Positions 24,750 to 35,144 of a stretch of 64,000 nucleotides of DNA are shown one piece after another. How positions within the stretch are numbered: position 1 is the first letter of the stretch; every line of letters starts with the position of its first letter. Location of the stretch: the NCBI GenBank assembly GCA_001574975.1, contig KQ965814.1, forward strand, positions 62,001 through 126,000, written 5' to 3'. The translations under genes were made by a program, and so were the position numbers. The stretch is from Gonapodya prolifera JEL478. Its lineage: Eukaryota; Monoblepharomycota; Monoblepharidomycetes; Monoblepharidales; Gonapodyaceae. The notes beneath the pieces are model-generated. The model was not told where the DNA came from, made no database searches, and saw nothing but the letters and a program-made list of their open reading frames with translations.

Positions 24750-26563
24750 TTACATGATTTTGTCCAATGCCTTCCGCGACACCTCGACACCCAAGAAGTT
24801 GGCAGCGTTCGCTGGTAAGAGGAGAGAATACGTCAAACATCATCAAAAATCGCGCTCGTGCCAAGAGCAAGCCGAATAGCGGCCGTGTGGCTGGACTGGA
24901 CCCAACTCACCAGGGAACGCTCGGAGCATCGCAGGTCCGAGACCCTTGAACAGCGCACTGGGACCTTCCGCGGCGACGGTCTTCATCGTGGCGTCCACGA
25001 AGCCCTTGTAGGTGCCCGCGGGGGATGATTGGATTCGAGATTTGATAACGTCGGGGGGCTAAGGGTCCGAACGTTGACACCCGCGACAGTAAACGACACA
25101 CGCCATACACGGTGCTTACAATGGCAACGGTCCAGTTCGCGACTCCAGCAATACCACCGGCAAAGAGAACGGCCCCGGGACTCATGGACCCACCGGGGGG
25201 GCTCAGCGCGGCCTTGACGACCTCGTAGGTGGCGAACCAAGCCATGGAGGCGGGCCCGTCTCTTACGAGCGTTGCGAACGTTCCCCTAAACAAACTGCGG
25301 ACACCGCCGTCTTTCCAAATGTGCGCAGTGGCCTGGCCGATGGTCTTGTAGGGGGAGTTGGGCGTCTGGAGCACGATCTTGATCCGCTCCATGGGGCCCA
25401 TGAGCAGCGTTCCTGGGATGGCGGAGTAGAAGCCGGCTTGGCAGATTTGCCATGTGGAGAGTGTTCCTTCGGGCTGGTCGATGTCATGGAGGGCAAAGGA
25501 AATGGAACAGAGTTGGAGATGGCGTGCCGTGAAGGATGAGATGTGAGTAAAAGGAATGAACTAACCTTGTTTGAATAATATCGGACAAGCTGGGCTCCCA
25601 TCTCGTACCCCCAGAAGTACAGCGCAAACACACTAATCCGACGAGGCAATAGCGTTTAGTATGGGGAAAACCGTGGAAGAACATGGTGGGTGTGTTTCTC
25701 CACTAACTCGAACTCACGGAGTGATGCCAATGATCGGGGGGATCACACCCCTGTAGAGCCCAAGGAGACCATCCGCCTTGATCGCTTTACGAATGACGTC
25801 GAGGGTGCCAGAGTATTCACCGGGTTTGGCGGTCTGGAGGCGGACTCTGGAAGGTGCGGGTGGGGAAAAGGGAAAGGACGGTGGTGAGACGATGTGGGAA
25901 AGCGATTCGGCAAATGCCATTGCCGCAGCTCTCGAAAAGATTAGGACGACGCAGTGTGAAATCATCCATCGCCAACCGTGGAGATTTCGGTCTCTTTCGA
26001 ATTCCATACAGGGTAGCATCAAAACCCCCCTTCCCCCACGACTCGACATGTGAAAACTATCAACAAAATGCCAGTGTCCCAACCATCAAATAAGTGAGGA
26101 CGGCCTAGTGTAAAGTCATCCAGCGCCAGCCGTAGAGATTTCGCTTATTTTCGAAATCCATCCGTGCCAAACATCGCGTCCCGTCGCTTCCCCCCCACAC
26201 CTCCCCCGTCAACTGCAACTCACTTGATGAGATCGAAAGGGTGGCCGACCAGTACCAAACAGATTCCCCCGACACCACCGGAGATGAAGGACTGGACGCG
26301 GTCGGAGTTGGACGAGGACCGGCACCGTTCCAGCGAGCCGCGATTCCAGAAAAACATCGCGCGGAAGGAGTTAAAGTGTACGTGGGTATCAGGATCAGCA
26401 ATGAATATCGGGCGATTGGGTGCGCAAAGGATGCCGGAATCGTTGATGCAGGAAACATGAAGCCAGCGCGAATTCAGACTCCGCGCTCATTCTCCCGTAC
26501 CTTGAGTCCCGCGAGTCCGCGTCCTTTCTTCTTCGTCTCCACGGGCTGCGCGTCGCTCGACAT
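24750..26563 (-). CDS. Mitochondrial carrier, carnitine/acylcarnitine type
   Basis: Inner-membrane SLC25-type carrier. Start at 26563 ('MSSDAQPVETKKKGRGL'). The three carrier repeats show 'GGICLVLVGHPFDLIK' followed by 'VRLQTAKPGEYSGTLDVIRK' and 'DGLLGLYRGVIPP'; then 'GTLLMGPMERIKIVLQ' with 'GGVRSLFRGTFATLVRDGP'; then 'PPDVIKSRIQSSPAGTYKGF' with 'EGPSALFKGLGPAMLRAFP' and 'ANAANFLGVEVSRKALDKIM', stop at 24750. The GPMERIK second signature and the G-H-P-F/L-D first signature are typical of the CACT/Crc1/ornithine branch; the overall pattern best fits the carnitine/acylcarnitine carrier, which imports acylcarnitine for beta-oxidation. The first introns contain a duplicated ~60-base element (see repeat). 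It converges on the intersectin-like gene with a gap of 118 bases. Confidence 0.82.
25950..26160. repeat. Imperfect ~60-bp direct duplication within introns of the carrier gene
   Basis: 25950-26007 and 26100-26160 align: 'gtgtgaaatcatcc' / 'gtgtaaagtcatcc', 'atcgccaaccgt' / 'agcgccagccgt', 'ggagatttcg' / 'agagatttcg', 'tttcgaattccat' / 'tttcgaaatccat'. Both lie in introns flanking the exon encoding the first carrier repeat, as if an exon-intron junction had been duplicated. Confidence 0.6.
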
Positions 26564-26766
26564 CGGATGTTGGGGGTTTCGGAAACGGTGAAGTGCTGGA
26601 TGAATTGTGAACTCACGAAAAAGGTTTTCCCGTCACGTCATGCCCACTCTTCGTTCTCTTTCCTAAAATCCAAGTCTTGCGGCGATCACGTCAAAATTCA
26701 CAATATTCTACAGATTTTTCACACTTGAAATGCCATTCCTACTGTGCTGTTTTTAGTGTCACGTAA

Positions 26767-27981
26767 TCAAACCTCGCCGTCCGGAACAACCTTCCACTTC
26801 CCTCGCCACACTCCCCGCTGTTCCAGGACCCCTCCTGCACCCTCCTGCGCTTCACTCGTCCACCCAACCGCCCCTTTGACCCCATCGACCGCCCACCCCG
26901 CAGCTCCCTTCACCTTCTCCACCGCCCACCCCGCAACAGCTCTGACAGCCTCCCCCGGATCCATGTCCGCTGCAACCCCGCCCCCTCCATCACCTCCTGG
27001 CGTCCACCCTCCAATGTTCCAGCTCGACCTGTTCCCCGCCACGGCCGCAAGCCACCCGTTCTTCCCAGCACCTTTGCCCCTCTGTCGTCGCCGCTCCATC
27101 TCAGCCTGAGCGTCCATTGCGGCGAACACAAACAGCTTGAACTCGTTGTAGTCGAGCTCCTTGTTTCCCGAGACGTCAAACTCCTCAAAAATGCGTCGCA
27201 CGGCGCGGCCGCCAAAGCCCAGCAAGGACCCCAGCGTGGAGAATTCATTGTGCGAGACCGACTTGGATCCGTCTTCGTCCAGAAGTTCGAAGCAGGTTCG
27301 CCAGTGCCGGTACATGAACGTTTTGGCTTCATTGTCCTGGTCGGAAATGCGGTTTTCATTCAACGTGAGGAAGTATGAGCGTTTTCATTAAACGGAATGA
27401 GCAAGAGGAAAATATTAGCATCGGGGAGGGATCAATGACACGCAATTAACTCCACACTCACGTTTACTGCCACAAGAATGCACATGAGAAGATAGAACTG
27501 AAACAGAATTATTTTCGATGAGAAGTATCGAACGACGAAATCTCTCTCTTCTGCAGGCGTTTTTTTCCACGATTCCCGACGTTCCACCATCCTCCCAGTT
27601 CTGGGGGCCCTTTCTTATTCTCACACCGCCATATCGACACACCCACCTCATCGAACTCCACGCTCCCGCTCCGATCCAAATCAAACACATCAAACACCCT
27701 TTCCACCTGCGCCTGGCTCAGATTCGTCGCTGACCTCAGAAACGAAGCGAACTGGATATCGTCCAGCCCGCCCGCGCTCCGGGCGTCCAGCACTCGGAAA
27801 AGGTGCAGGACGAGCTGCGCGGAGCGGGCTGTGAGGACACCTGTGTGTTCGAATTCGTATATTTGTTCAGGTCCAGGAGTTTCATTTTGTTGGGATTGTA
27901 ACTGTTTCGGGGATCGCATTTGAGCCCACCGTATTTCGGGTCCAGGTGTAATCGCTTGATGAACAGCCAGGTGATCTTCAT
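26767..27981 (-). CDS. EFCAB9-like EF-hand protein (candidate CatSper-associated calcium sensor)
   Basis: ATG at 27981 gives 'MKITWLFIKRLHLDPKYG', joined over a GTGGGC...CACACAG intron to 'VLTARSAQLVLHLFRVLDAR'. This exon continues with 'LDDIQFASFLRSATNLSQAQ' and EF-hand 1 'DLDRSGSVEFDE'. A small exon gives 'FYLLMCILVAVN'. The next exon has 'FMYRHWRTCFELLDEDGSKS' (EF-hand 2, loop DEDGSKSVSHNE), 'RAVRRIFEEFDVSGNKELDY' and 'NEFKLFVFAAMDAQAEME'. The order and spacing (MK start, Y-x-L-x-x-R segment, FYxLxCxLxA segment, FxYRH, FDxxGNxxLxYxEFKL) match EFCAB9 of animals as I recall it; EFCAB9 senses Ca2+ on the sperm CatSper channel. A C-terminal extension of about 100 residues contains Trp/Ala repeats ('VAGWAVEKVKGAAGWAVDGV') not in the animal protein. 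Assignment is by remembered pattern, not alignment. Confidence 0.7.
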
Positions 27982-28008
27982 GATGAAGATGAAGCGACGG
28001 TATCAAAG

Positions 28009-28205
28009 CTATGATTGTCGACCTTCGTTGCGGTTACGAAGTTTCGTTGTGAAGGGACCGTTTCTGAGGCGCCGCTCTTGCTCTTGGGCGACCGGCGATG
28101 CTGGATCGATGGTCCGGCCTGTTTCTCGACGAGTCCGGATCTCTTCTTTCAGCTGGGTAACGATAAGTTTTGGTTGCGATCTGAGGGACCGAAGGTTGCG
28201 AAGAC
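28009..28205 (-). other. Orphan exon-like open segment
   Basis: A good acceptor (pyrimidine tract then TTTGCAG, ending near 28206) precedes a charged open segment beginning 'RLRNLRSLRSQPKLIVTQLK' and ending at a stop at 28009. There is no ATG. It could be an alternative last exon of the adjacent Cache-family gene or chance. No domain recognised. Confidence 0.2.
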
Positions 28206-28314
28206 GCTGCAAACCGACCACAAAAAATGAAAAAACAATGTTCAGAAGAATTCAGATGCAATGCCAATCTACATGTGATGCTTAATATGTCTAGGAAGTG
28301 GAACGCGCAATAGT

Positions 28315-30692
28315 TTATGTGATCTCGCTCTTCTTGGGCTCTTTATTTTGGACCTCCATGGTCGTAGACCCCAACATTCGACTGGCACGAACCAGAAGCT
28401 TGTTCGCTTGTGACGAGAGAAACCAGGCTCAAAACTGTTCTGAGATTGTTTGACAGTAGTCTTACCTTGGAGCGCGTCAGCAAATGTATGCAGAAGCTCA
28501 ATGAACGTGGACTGGATGTCGCCAACCTCGGTCACAATAGACCGACGATGCTTCATTGATCCGTCGGAGATCGATGATAGGTCCAACTGTACTGCCTGTA
28601 GTCCATCCCAACAGAAACTTGGGTTTCGGCGTCGACCGAACGAAAAACGCCTTCATTACCTTTTCCATTGCGGCAAGCACAATTAGGAGAGGATTCGTGA
28701 TGAAGTAGGAAGTCAAGCTCACGGAGAGGAGCGACATGAAAATGACGATGGATGCAGCTGCACGTAAAAGGACGGGTTCCTAGCAATCAAGTCCTCTCAT
28801 ACAACACATATCGTTACTCACCCGATAGAATCGACAGTCTGCCGTACTTTTCCGAAAGGTCCTGTAAACGGCCTTCAAGCGTGACAGTATCACCCATATA
28901 GTCAATATCGGGTCTGGTGTGTATCATACAATAGCAATGAGCAAAGTGCTTCAGATGACGCTCATCAGCACTCACTCACGCTCCAGATACGATAATGTAA
29001 TCAAACCCGAGGAAGCTCATGGTCGTGACCTGGAACAAAAAGCCGCCAATGTACCATTCCTTCTGACCAACGAGTGTCGACAAATCCCGCTTGGCGTCCT
29101 CGTAAATGGTTGCCGCGGAAAGGTTGAACAGCGCGTTTTCGTCCGCGGAGATTTCAAACATGGTCCTGATGCGGTATGTTTCGGCGAGGAATTGGTTGCC
29201 ATCGTTCACTCGTGGCACCTGCACGGTCAAGGCCTTCACGGAAAGGGATGAAATAGGAAGAATGAGGAAAATGCAAGCTCTGGATTACAGCAATTTTTCA
29301 GCTCACTGAGTAGAACGCGGTCTGATTCTCTAATCCTGACATGGCAAGTACTTTTCCATCCAGGGTGAGAATGTAGAAAAACGTGTTTGCAGTGCTTTTC
29401 CGCTTGGCGTCGTTGAGGACTTGGCACAAGTTGTACGAGTCAAACTCGGAAACTACAGACCCAACAGTATTCGCTGATGAGTCAAAGAGAGGTATGACAA
29501 TCGATTGAGAGATTGTGCCGAAACTTTGAAATGGTTTTGTGTGAATGAATGAAACCCGATGTGGGAGTATCCACCGGCTACTGGTTCTCACGAAATATAT
29601 GGGTCCGCTAAAGACACAACGACATTCCTTTCGGCTGGGCACGTTGGATCCGTTGGGCATCCGAGAGCCCCGAAATCAACGCCATCAACCTTACGAACAG
29701 GTTTCCTGTCATCATTCAAGTTTCTGGCAACACATCACCTTGCCAAAAGTGGCGCCACTCACTACTCCAATTGCTGATCCAAGCATATTCAGGGTGTCGT
29801 TCCAGGCATACTGGTGCAAACTTTTGCTTGTGTTTTGAACTGGGCAGAACAGGCGGCAAGTAGCATTTGTTGCCCAGTACGAATAGATGTACTGCGTTGC
29901 ACTAGTAGGGTTAGAGGCGTTGGTTGCTGCGTATGATGGTGCAACTGCAAAGACGTTCAAATGTGGGTAGTAGGAGTAAATCACCGCGGCGTGCAGGTTT
30001 GCTGCACAGAGATTAGATAAATCAGTAGATGCCAAGTCGTTCATCGACTCCGATTATGTACTGACTTTGTGGGCCAATCGTGACCACCAATTTTTTCATC
30101 AGACGCACCAGCACGTCCCAGTCGTTGATTCCCACTGCACCTTCTTCGATCGCAGATGTGATCGCCTGTAACAGTGCGTGGTTCTTTCCTAGGTACGATT
30201 CTTGCGAATATATGACAGGAAGTACGTGAATTCAATTTCGACAGACATCTCGAGAACGTACCGATATGAAGCACAATCTCCCTGTTCACCTCCTTCTGTA
30301 GTCTTCCGACAAGATCTCTGATACTTGTTGTTGCTGCACGATGTGTCACAATGCCAATTGGACTTGGGGAGGTTTACATGTTCACCCACCTTGCGAAACC
30401 GACTCCTTCGTGAGGTCCGTGTAACCTCTGGACCCAACGGCGACCATGACACTTGCTACGAGAATGATACTAAAGTCGACGAGGATTGATGTTTTGGAAA
30501 AGGCCTGTCCCACGTCGTTGAATCTCACTTCAATACAACAAGAACCACAATCAATGACCACAGGCTCATTGACGATATCTTCATTTGCAGCCCATGCCGT
30601 TCATTTGTACCAGGGTCCTTGCCGGCTGGAACATCGTTCGCCTTGGATGGCATACAGAAAGGAAGTGGTTTCGTTGATCGGGAGCCTGCCAT
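28315..30692 (-). CDS. Cache-like ectodomain receptor with HAMP-like helix and short tail, paralogue A
   Basis: ATG at 30692. The N-terminal ~40 residues are cytoplasmic. TM1 is split by an intron ('SLWSLIVVLVVL' + 'IILVASVMVAVGSRGYTDLT'). The ectodomain exons read 'TSIRDLVGRLQKEVNREI', 'LLQAITSAIEEGAVGINDWD', 'NLHAAVIYSYYPHLNVFAVA', 'NATCRLFCPVQNTS', 'FDSYNLCQVLNDAKRKSTAN', 'FYILTLDGKVLAMSGL', 'KEWYIGGFLFQVTTM' and 'DYIIVSGA'. TM2 is 'IVIFMSLLSVSLTSYFITNP'. A HAMP-like helix follows ('SIVTEVGDIQSTFIELL') and, after a last intron, a ~30-residue tail ('ANKLLVRASRMLGSTTMEVQ') stops at 28315. The two-TM topology with a membrane-distal Cache-like sensor fits a ligand receptor, but no kinase, cyclase or other output domain follows. 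It is head-to-tail with paralogue B. Cache is inferred from topology and the I/V-AMSGL strand; no sequence search was possible. Confidence 0.72.
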
Positions 30693-31044
30693 TGATCAGA
30701 GTCCTCCAAAAAGGCAGCAAGAGAGCGGTTTCGATGGAACGGCGGACTCTCCTAACGATAAGCCCTAGGATCATCTGCGTGAGCTCGAATGTTTGTCATT
30801 TCCGCGTTTGTGCTGTCCAGCGGAACACACTCGCAATATTTTTCAGGTTGCTCTGCCCAAACAGTCGAGCCCTTTCTTTCGCATCCTTACATGTACATAT
30901 CAGAATCAGAAAACGATGCGCAATTTATGTACTATCCAATAATCATTTACAATAAGTAAGGAGCGTGACTCTCTTCGAAAACGTTTCGAGACCAGCCAGC
31001 CATTTCTTATTAGCGATTTCCCCTTGGACGCTTTCCATTTTCAT
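30693..31044. other. Intergenic region between tandem Cache-family paralogues
   Basis: About 350 bases; holds the terminator of paralogue B and promoter of A. No gene seen. Confidence 0.5.
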
Positions 31045-33530
31045 TTATTTTTCATTGCGGCGGAGGGGCGCCTTATCGTTGTTGTTTTCATTACCCGTCG
31101 ATGAGCTCACCCGTCGGCTTCCAGTAACCAGAGCTTTGTTCGCTGTGGAGCGATGGAGCGGTCGAGCGTGGGGAATGACATGAATTTGTGAGTGCGGCGA
31201 AAAACAGAGGGAGTGACGATGTCTCACCTTTCAGCGCTTTGGAGAATGTTGTAAGGAGTTCCATAAATTTTTCTTGAATGTCGCCGACCTCGGCGACGAT
31301 TGACCTGCGGGTTTTCATCGACCCATCCGAGATGGCGCTGAAATCAAACTTGACTGCCTGTTGAATGGGGAAATGGTGTTATCGTCAGCACTCAGCCTCG
31401 GCCATGTTTCTTTTTGGGCAACCCTCAACCCTCACCTTTTGCATGGCTGTCAGTACCATCCGAAGTGGGTTCGCGATGAGGAAGAATGTCAGTGTGACGG
31501 AAAGCAGTGACATTGCAACCACGATGGCTGCGGCTGTTCATGCAAGGACGGTTTTGCTTTTAACTGGACATTTCAGTTCATTCTTGATCGACGTACCCGA
31601 ACCGATGGAAATTCTCCCATACTTGGCACTGAGATCCTTTAGACGGCCTTCCAGTAGAACCGTGTCACCAATATAGTCGATATCAGGTCTGCGCAACATC
31701 AAATGTAGGGTTAGGAATTCCGCGTTCCGAGACTTCCCCATAACTCCAAACAACACTCACGCTCCCGACACAATAATGTATTGAAATCCCAAAAAGTTCA
31801 TAGTCGTGACTTGGAACAGGTACCCGTTGATGTACCACTGTTTATCGGGGAACGGGGATTTCAAATCCCTTTTCGCGTGCTCGTAAATGGTCGCGGAGGA
31901 AAGGTTCAGTAAGGGGTTCTCCCGTGCGGAGATTTCGAACATTGTTTTGACGCGGTACGTCCCGTCGTAGAACGAGTTGTTCCCCTTGGTCTGGATATCA
32001 GCTGTGGTAAGAGCCTTTTGCATGCGGGTGGCGAGCATCGAGATTTGTGCGGAGTGTTAAATTCACAAGCCGCACCGCGCCGGAAGGACGTCCACAATCA
32101 GCGTTGTCAAATCGCCACTCACAGCATAGTACTCGTTCTGGTCGTTAAGCCCCGACATCGCAAGCACATGTCCGTTGTTCGTCAGGATGTAGAACAGCGT
32201 GTTTGCCGTGCTCTTGTTTTTGGCGTCGTTGAGGAGCTGGCACAGATTGTACGAGTCGAACTCGGTCACGGTGATTCCGATGGTGGCGGGGGAGGAGTCG
32301 AAAAGGGGCTTGGGAAGACCAGAACAAAGATGAGAGGGCCGCGGGCATGGTCCCAGTTTGTGGAAACTCAGTTCAACGCACCAGCATCATGGACTGGGAG
32401 ATTGTACCAAAGGAAACGTAAGGATCGGGTTGAGCGATGAGACCATTTCGTGTGGCGGGGCACCTGGGGTCGGTCGGGCAGCCGAAGGCTGAGAAATCGA
32501 CCCCGGGGACCTGGAAGAACGGTTCGGGATGATTTGGTCACCAATATCCTATTTCACTTCCCCATTATTCAGAAACAGACTGGAGCCCAAGTACTCACAG
32601 TTCCGACAGATGGACCAATAATGTACGACGTGTCGTTCCAGGGGTATTGGTACAGCGTGTTGTTGGTGTTGCGAATGGGGCAGAAATTGGTGCAGGTTGC
32701 GTTCTGCGACCAGTACGAGTAGATGTAATCGGTCGTGGCAGGACCGTCTGCGTTCTTTGCCGTGTATGAGGGGGCGATGGCGAAGATGTTCCAGTTGGGG
32801 TAGTAGGAGTATATCACTGCTGCGTGCAGGTTTGCTATTTCCCAGAAGTGCGTATGGACAACAACCAACGTGTGAGGCCAATATTAAAAGCTCCAATCAA
32901 TTAACTGGCATACGCAACCTTTTGGTCCTATATATGCCAGGGTGTCCTTCATGAACGGTACCAGCTTGTCCCAATCATTGATGCGCACAAGGCCTCGTTC
33001 AATTGAGCTCGAGATTGCTTGAAGAAGGTCGCGGTTGCTCGTCAAGTAGGCCTCTGAAAGCATTTGTCGATTTTAGTCTGCACTTTCGCGGTGATGCGCA
33101 TTCTCTGTGGCAACGTTGGCAACGTACCGATGTGGAGCACAATCTCCCTGCTGGCTGCCTTCTGGAGTCTGCTAGCAAGATCCTGTATGCTCGACGAGGC
33201 TTTTCACATACGAAGACGGTAAGAGGCCCGACTGCAGAGGTTCAGAGTCTCAGCACCGATCGCTACGAACCTTGCGAGACTGATTCTCCGGTGAGCTCTG
33301 AGTTCCCTTTCGATCCCACCGCCACAGTCACACTCGCGACAAGAACAATGCTGCAGATGTCCATGTGAGATTGAATCGGATGGTGCAACCGTAAGAGCTT
33401 CCCACTTTATGAAGACTAAGCTCACGATGACTGCCCAGAGACTGATGGAGAATGCCTTCTCTGGCTGCGGTGCGGTCTGCTCGGATCGATTCTGTGGCGT
33501 GGAGACGGACGGTGCCCGAGACGGTGCCAT
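31045..33530 (-). CDS. Cache-like ectodomain receptor with HAMP-like helix and short tail, paralogue B
   Basis: Tandem paralogue of the gene at 28315-30692, with the same exon order. ATG 33530 ('MAPSRAPSVSTPQNRSEQTA'). TM1 is 'SISLWAVIVSLVFIK' + 'IVLVASVTVAVGSKGNSELT'. Ectodomain pieces are 'LLQAISSSIERGLVRINDWD', 'NLHAAVIYSYYPNWNIFAIA', 'NATCTNFCPIRNTN', 'AFGCPTDPRCPATRNGLIAQ', 'FDSYNLCQLLNDAKNKSTAN', 'LTNNGHVLAMSGL' and 'KQWYINGYLFQVTTMNFLGF'. TM2 is 'VAMSLLSVTLTFFLIANPLR'. The HAMP-like helix is 'SIVAEVGDIQEKFMELLTTF', followed by a spliced tail 'ANKALVTGSRRVSSSTGNEN' and a stop at 31045. The conserved N-x-T-C-x3-C-P pattern and paired Cys in the A/B-specific GCPTDP segment suggest ectodomain disulfides. 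As in A, no catalytic output domain is present. It is divergent from the F-box gene with a 233-base shared upstream region. Confidence 0.75.
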
Positions 33531-33763
33531 CTTTCAGTGGAGCGGTGATGGAGATCTTTGCGTTGTGATCGCAGGACTCGAAAGGCAGCCAATCACTCAT
33601 GGCCACGGCAGCAGAGACTACAGCGCGACAATAAGCCCACCGAGGCATCGCACGGTACGTACTATACTTGCGTTTCAAATTCATTTGCTCTGCCAGCCGA
33701 CGCTAATGCGATACAAAAACAGCGCCGCACATTTACTCCCATTCGCGCTCGCTTCTTCACCAA

Positions 33764-35074
33764 ATGGATTCTCTCCCCGACGAGCTGATTCGCGACATCT
33801 TGATTCGGCTTCCTCCCCGAGACGTGTTTCTCTCTGTCTCGGTGGTGTGTCGCCGTCTCCACTCGGTGGCATTATCGCTCGCATCGGACGACAATCGACC
33901 CTGGTTCCTCGTCGACATCGACCTCATACCCAATCCTGCGCGAGGACCATTCAAAAACCCAGAATGGCTCCCTTCGTTTTCCAGGGTGGTTGGGCCCCGC
34001 GCTGGCGTGGGTGTGCGGTACGCGGTCGCCAAGACCTTTCTCCAGCTGCCCACACACCCGCACGACGGTCAACCCGAATTGACCCCAGATATCATCGCGT
34101 CCAAGCTGCGACCGCCAGTAAGGTTTTGCCCTGCTGGAATCGGGAGAATATTCACAGCCGAACCCCACGCCTCCGGTCTGATTCCTATGTCCAACCTCGT
34201 TAGCGCCGGTGGATTGAACCTGACGCCTCCTGTGATGTGGAGCACCAACTTGGATACTTTCGAGGAAGTCTCTGCAGTGATGCAACACCCAGCCACACAA
34301 CTTCGGATCCTCATTGTTTCTGTGGACGGTGCGACGACGGAAACACCTCCGGTGGCGAGACCAACCGGGAGGCCTCCTCTTTACCAGACCCTCGACACAC
34401 TGACCCTAACCATGTTGCCAACACGGGACCCGCAACTGCTCGGGCGGATCGAGCGAGTTCGGGCCATACTCGGATCCGACCTGGCCCACCTCGAAAACTT
34501 GACCCTGGACATACCTCCCACCGACCACCGCACCAGCACGGCCCTGCGCGCACTGCTTTCCGAAACTTGCACGGGCCTGAAGCGTTTGAAAGCCGGCGCG
34601 CACCTGTTCTTGCCCTGCAGAAACGCAAACACAAACGCAAGCCTTGAGAACCCCCCCCTCCCCCCCCGCTGCCTTCCCTCAGTCCACACACTCTTCCTCG
34701 AATTCCCCGACAAATCCATTCCCAACTCTGGTCTCCTCCGTGACCTCATATCCTCCGAGGTCGCGTCCTTCCTTTCCAACCTGGTGACGCTCGAATGTCA
34801 AGCCTTTGGGCGAGACGGCAGCCACTACACCATGGACACTGCCCCCTCATGGGCCGCTTTTGTCGGGCGCACCGGTGCGCGAGCAGTGTGGATCTACGGG
34901 TCAAAGTGGGGACAGGTACTGGGCGGACCGGGACTGTTTGCTCCGCAGGACCGCAGGGATGTGGGCACCGAATTCGCCAGACGGGTCGTTGGTGCGTGTG
35001 AACTGACGGGACACGGTCACGTCAATGTGAGCTGGGAAGGCACGGAAGCGCCGTGGTTGCGGAGAATAGTGTAG
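33764..35074 (+). CDS. F-box protein, single exon
   Basis: A 436-residue open frame begins with an F-box ('MDSLPDELIRDILIRLPPRD', then 'VFLSVSVVCRRLHSVALSL'). The F-box binds Skp1 in SCF ubiquitin ligases. The rest lacks clear WD or Kelch repeats; weak leucine-rich spacing ('LDTLTLTMLPTRDPQLLGRI', 'LENLTLDIPPTDHRTSTALR', 'VHTLFLEFPDKSIPNSGLLR') suggests a degenerate LRR-like substrate region, as in many fungal F-box proteins. A C-rich homopolymer tract near 34649-34668 codes prolines. Substrate unknown. Confidence 0.8.
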   Translation: MDSLPDELIRDILIRLPPRDVFLSVSVVCRRLHSVALSLASDDNRPWFLVDIDLIPNPARGPFKNPEWLPSFSRVVGPRAGVGVRYAVAKTFLQLPTHPHDGQPELTPDIIASKLRPPVRFCPAGIGRIFTAEPHASGLIPMSNLVSAGGLNLTPPVMWSTNLDTFEEVSAVMQHPATQLRILIVSVDGATTETPPVARPTGRPPLYQTLDTLTLTMLPTRDPQLLGRIERVRAILGSDLAHLENLTLDIPPTDHRTSTALRALLSETCTGLKRLKAGAHLFLPCRNANTNASLENPPLPPRCLPSVHTLFLEFPDKSIPNSGLLRDLISSEVASFLSNLVTLECQAFGRDGSHYTMDTAPSWAAFVGRTGARAVWIYGSKWGQVLGGPGLFAPQDRRDVGTEFARRVVGACELTGHGHVNVSWEGTEAPWLRRIV

Positions 35075-35144
35075 GCGTATCGGGCATCACTTCTTATAAT
35101 GTACCATAACTGTATATTGAGAGAGTAAATATTTTCGTCTTTTC

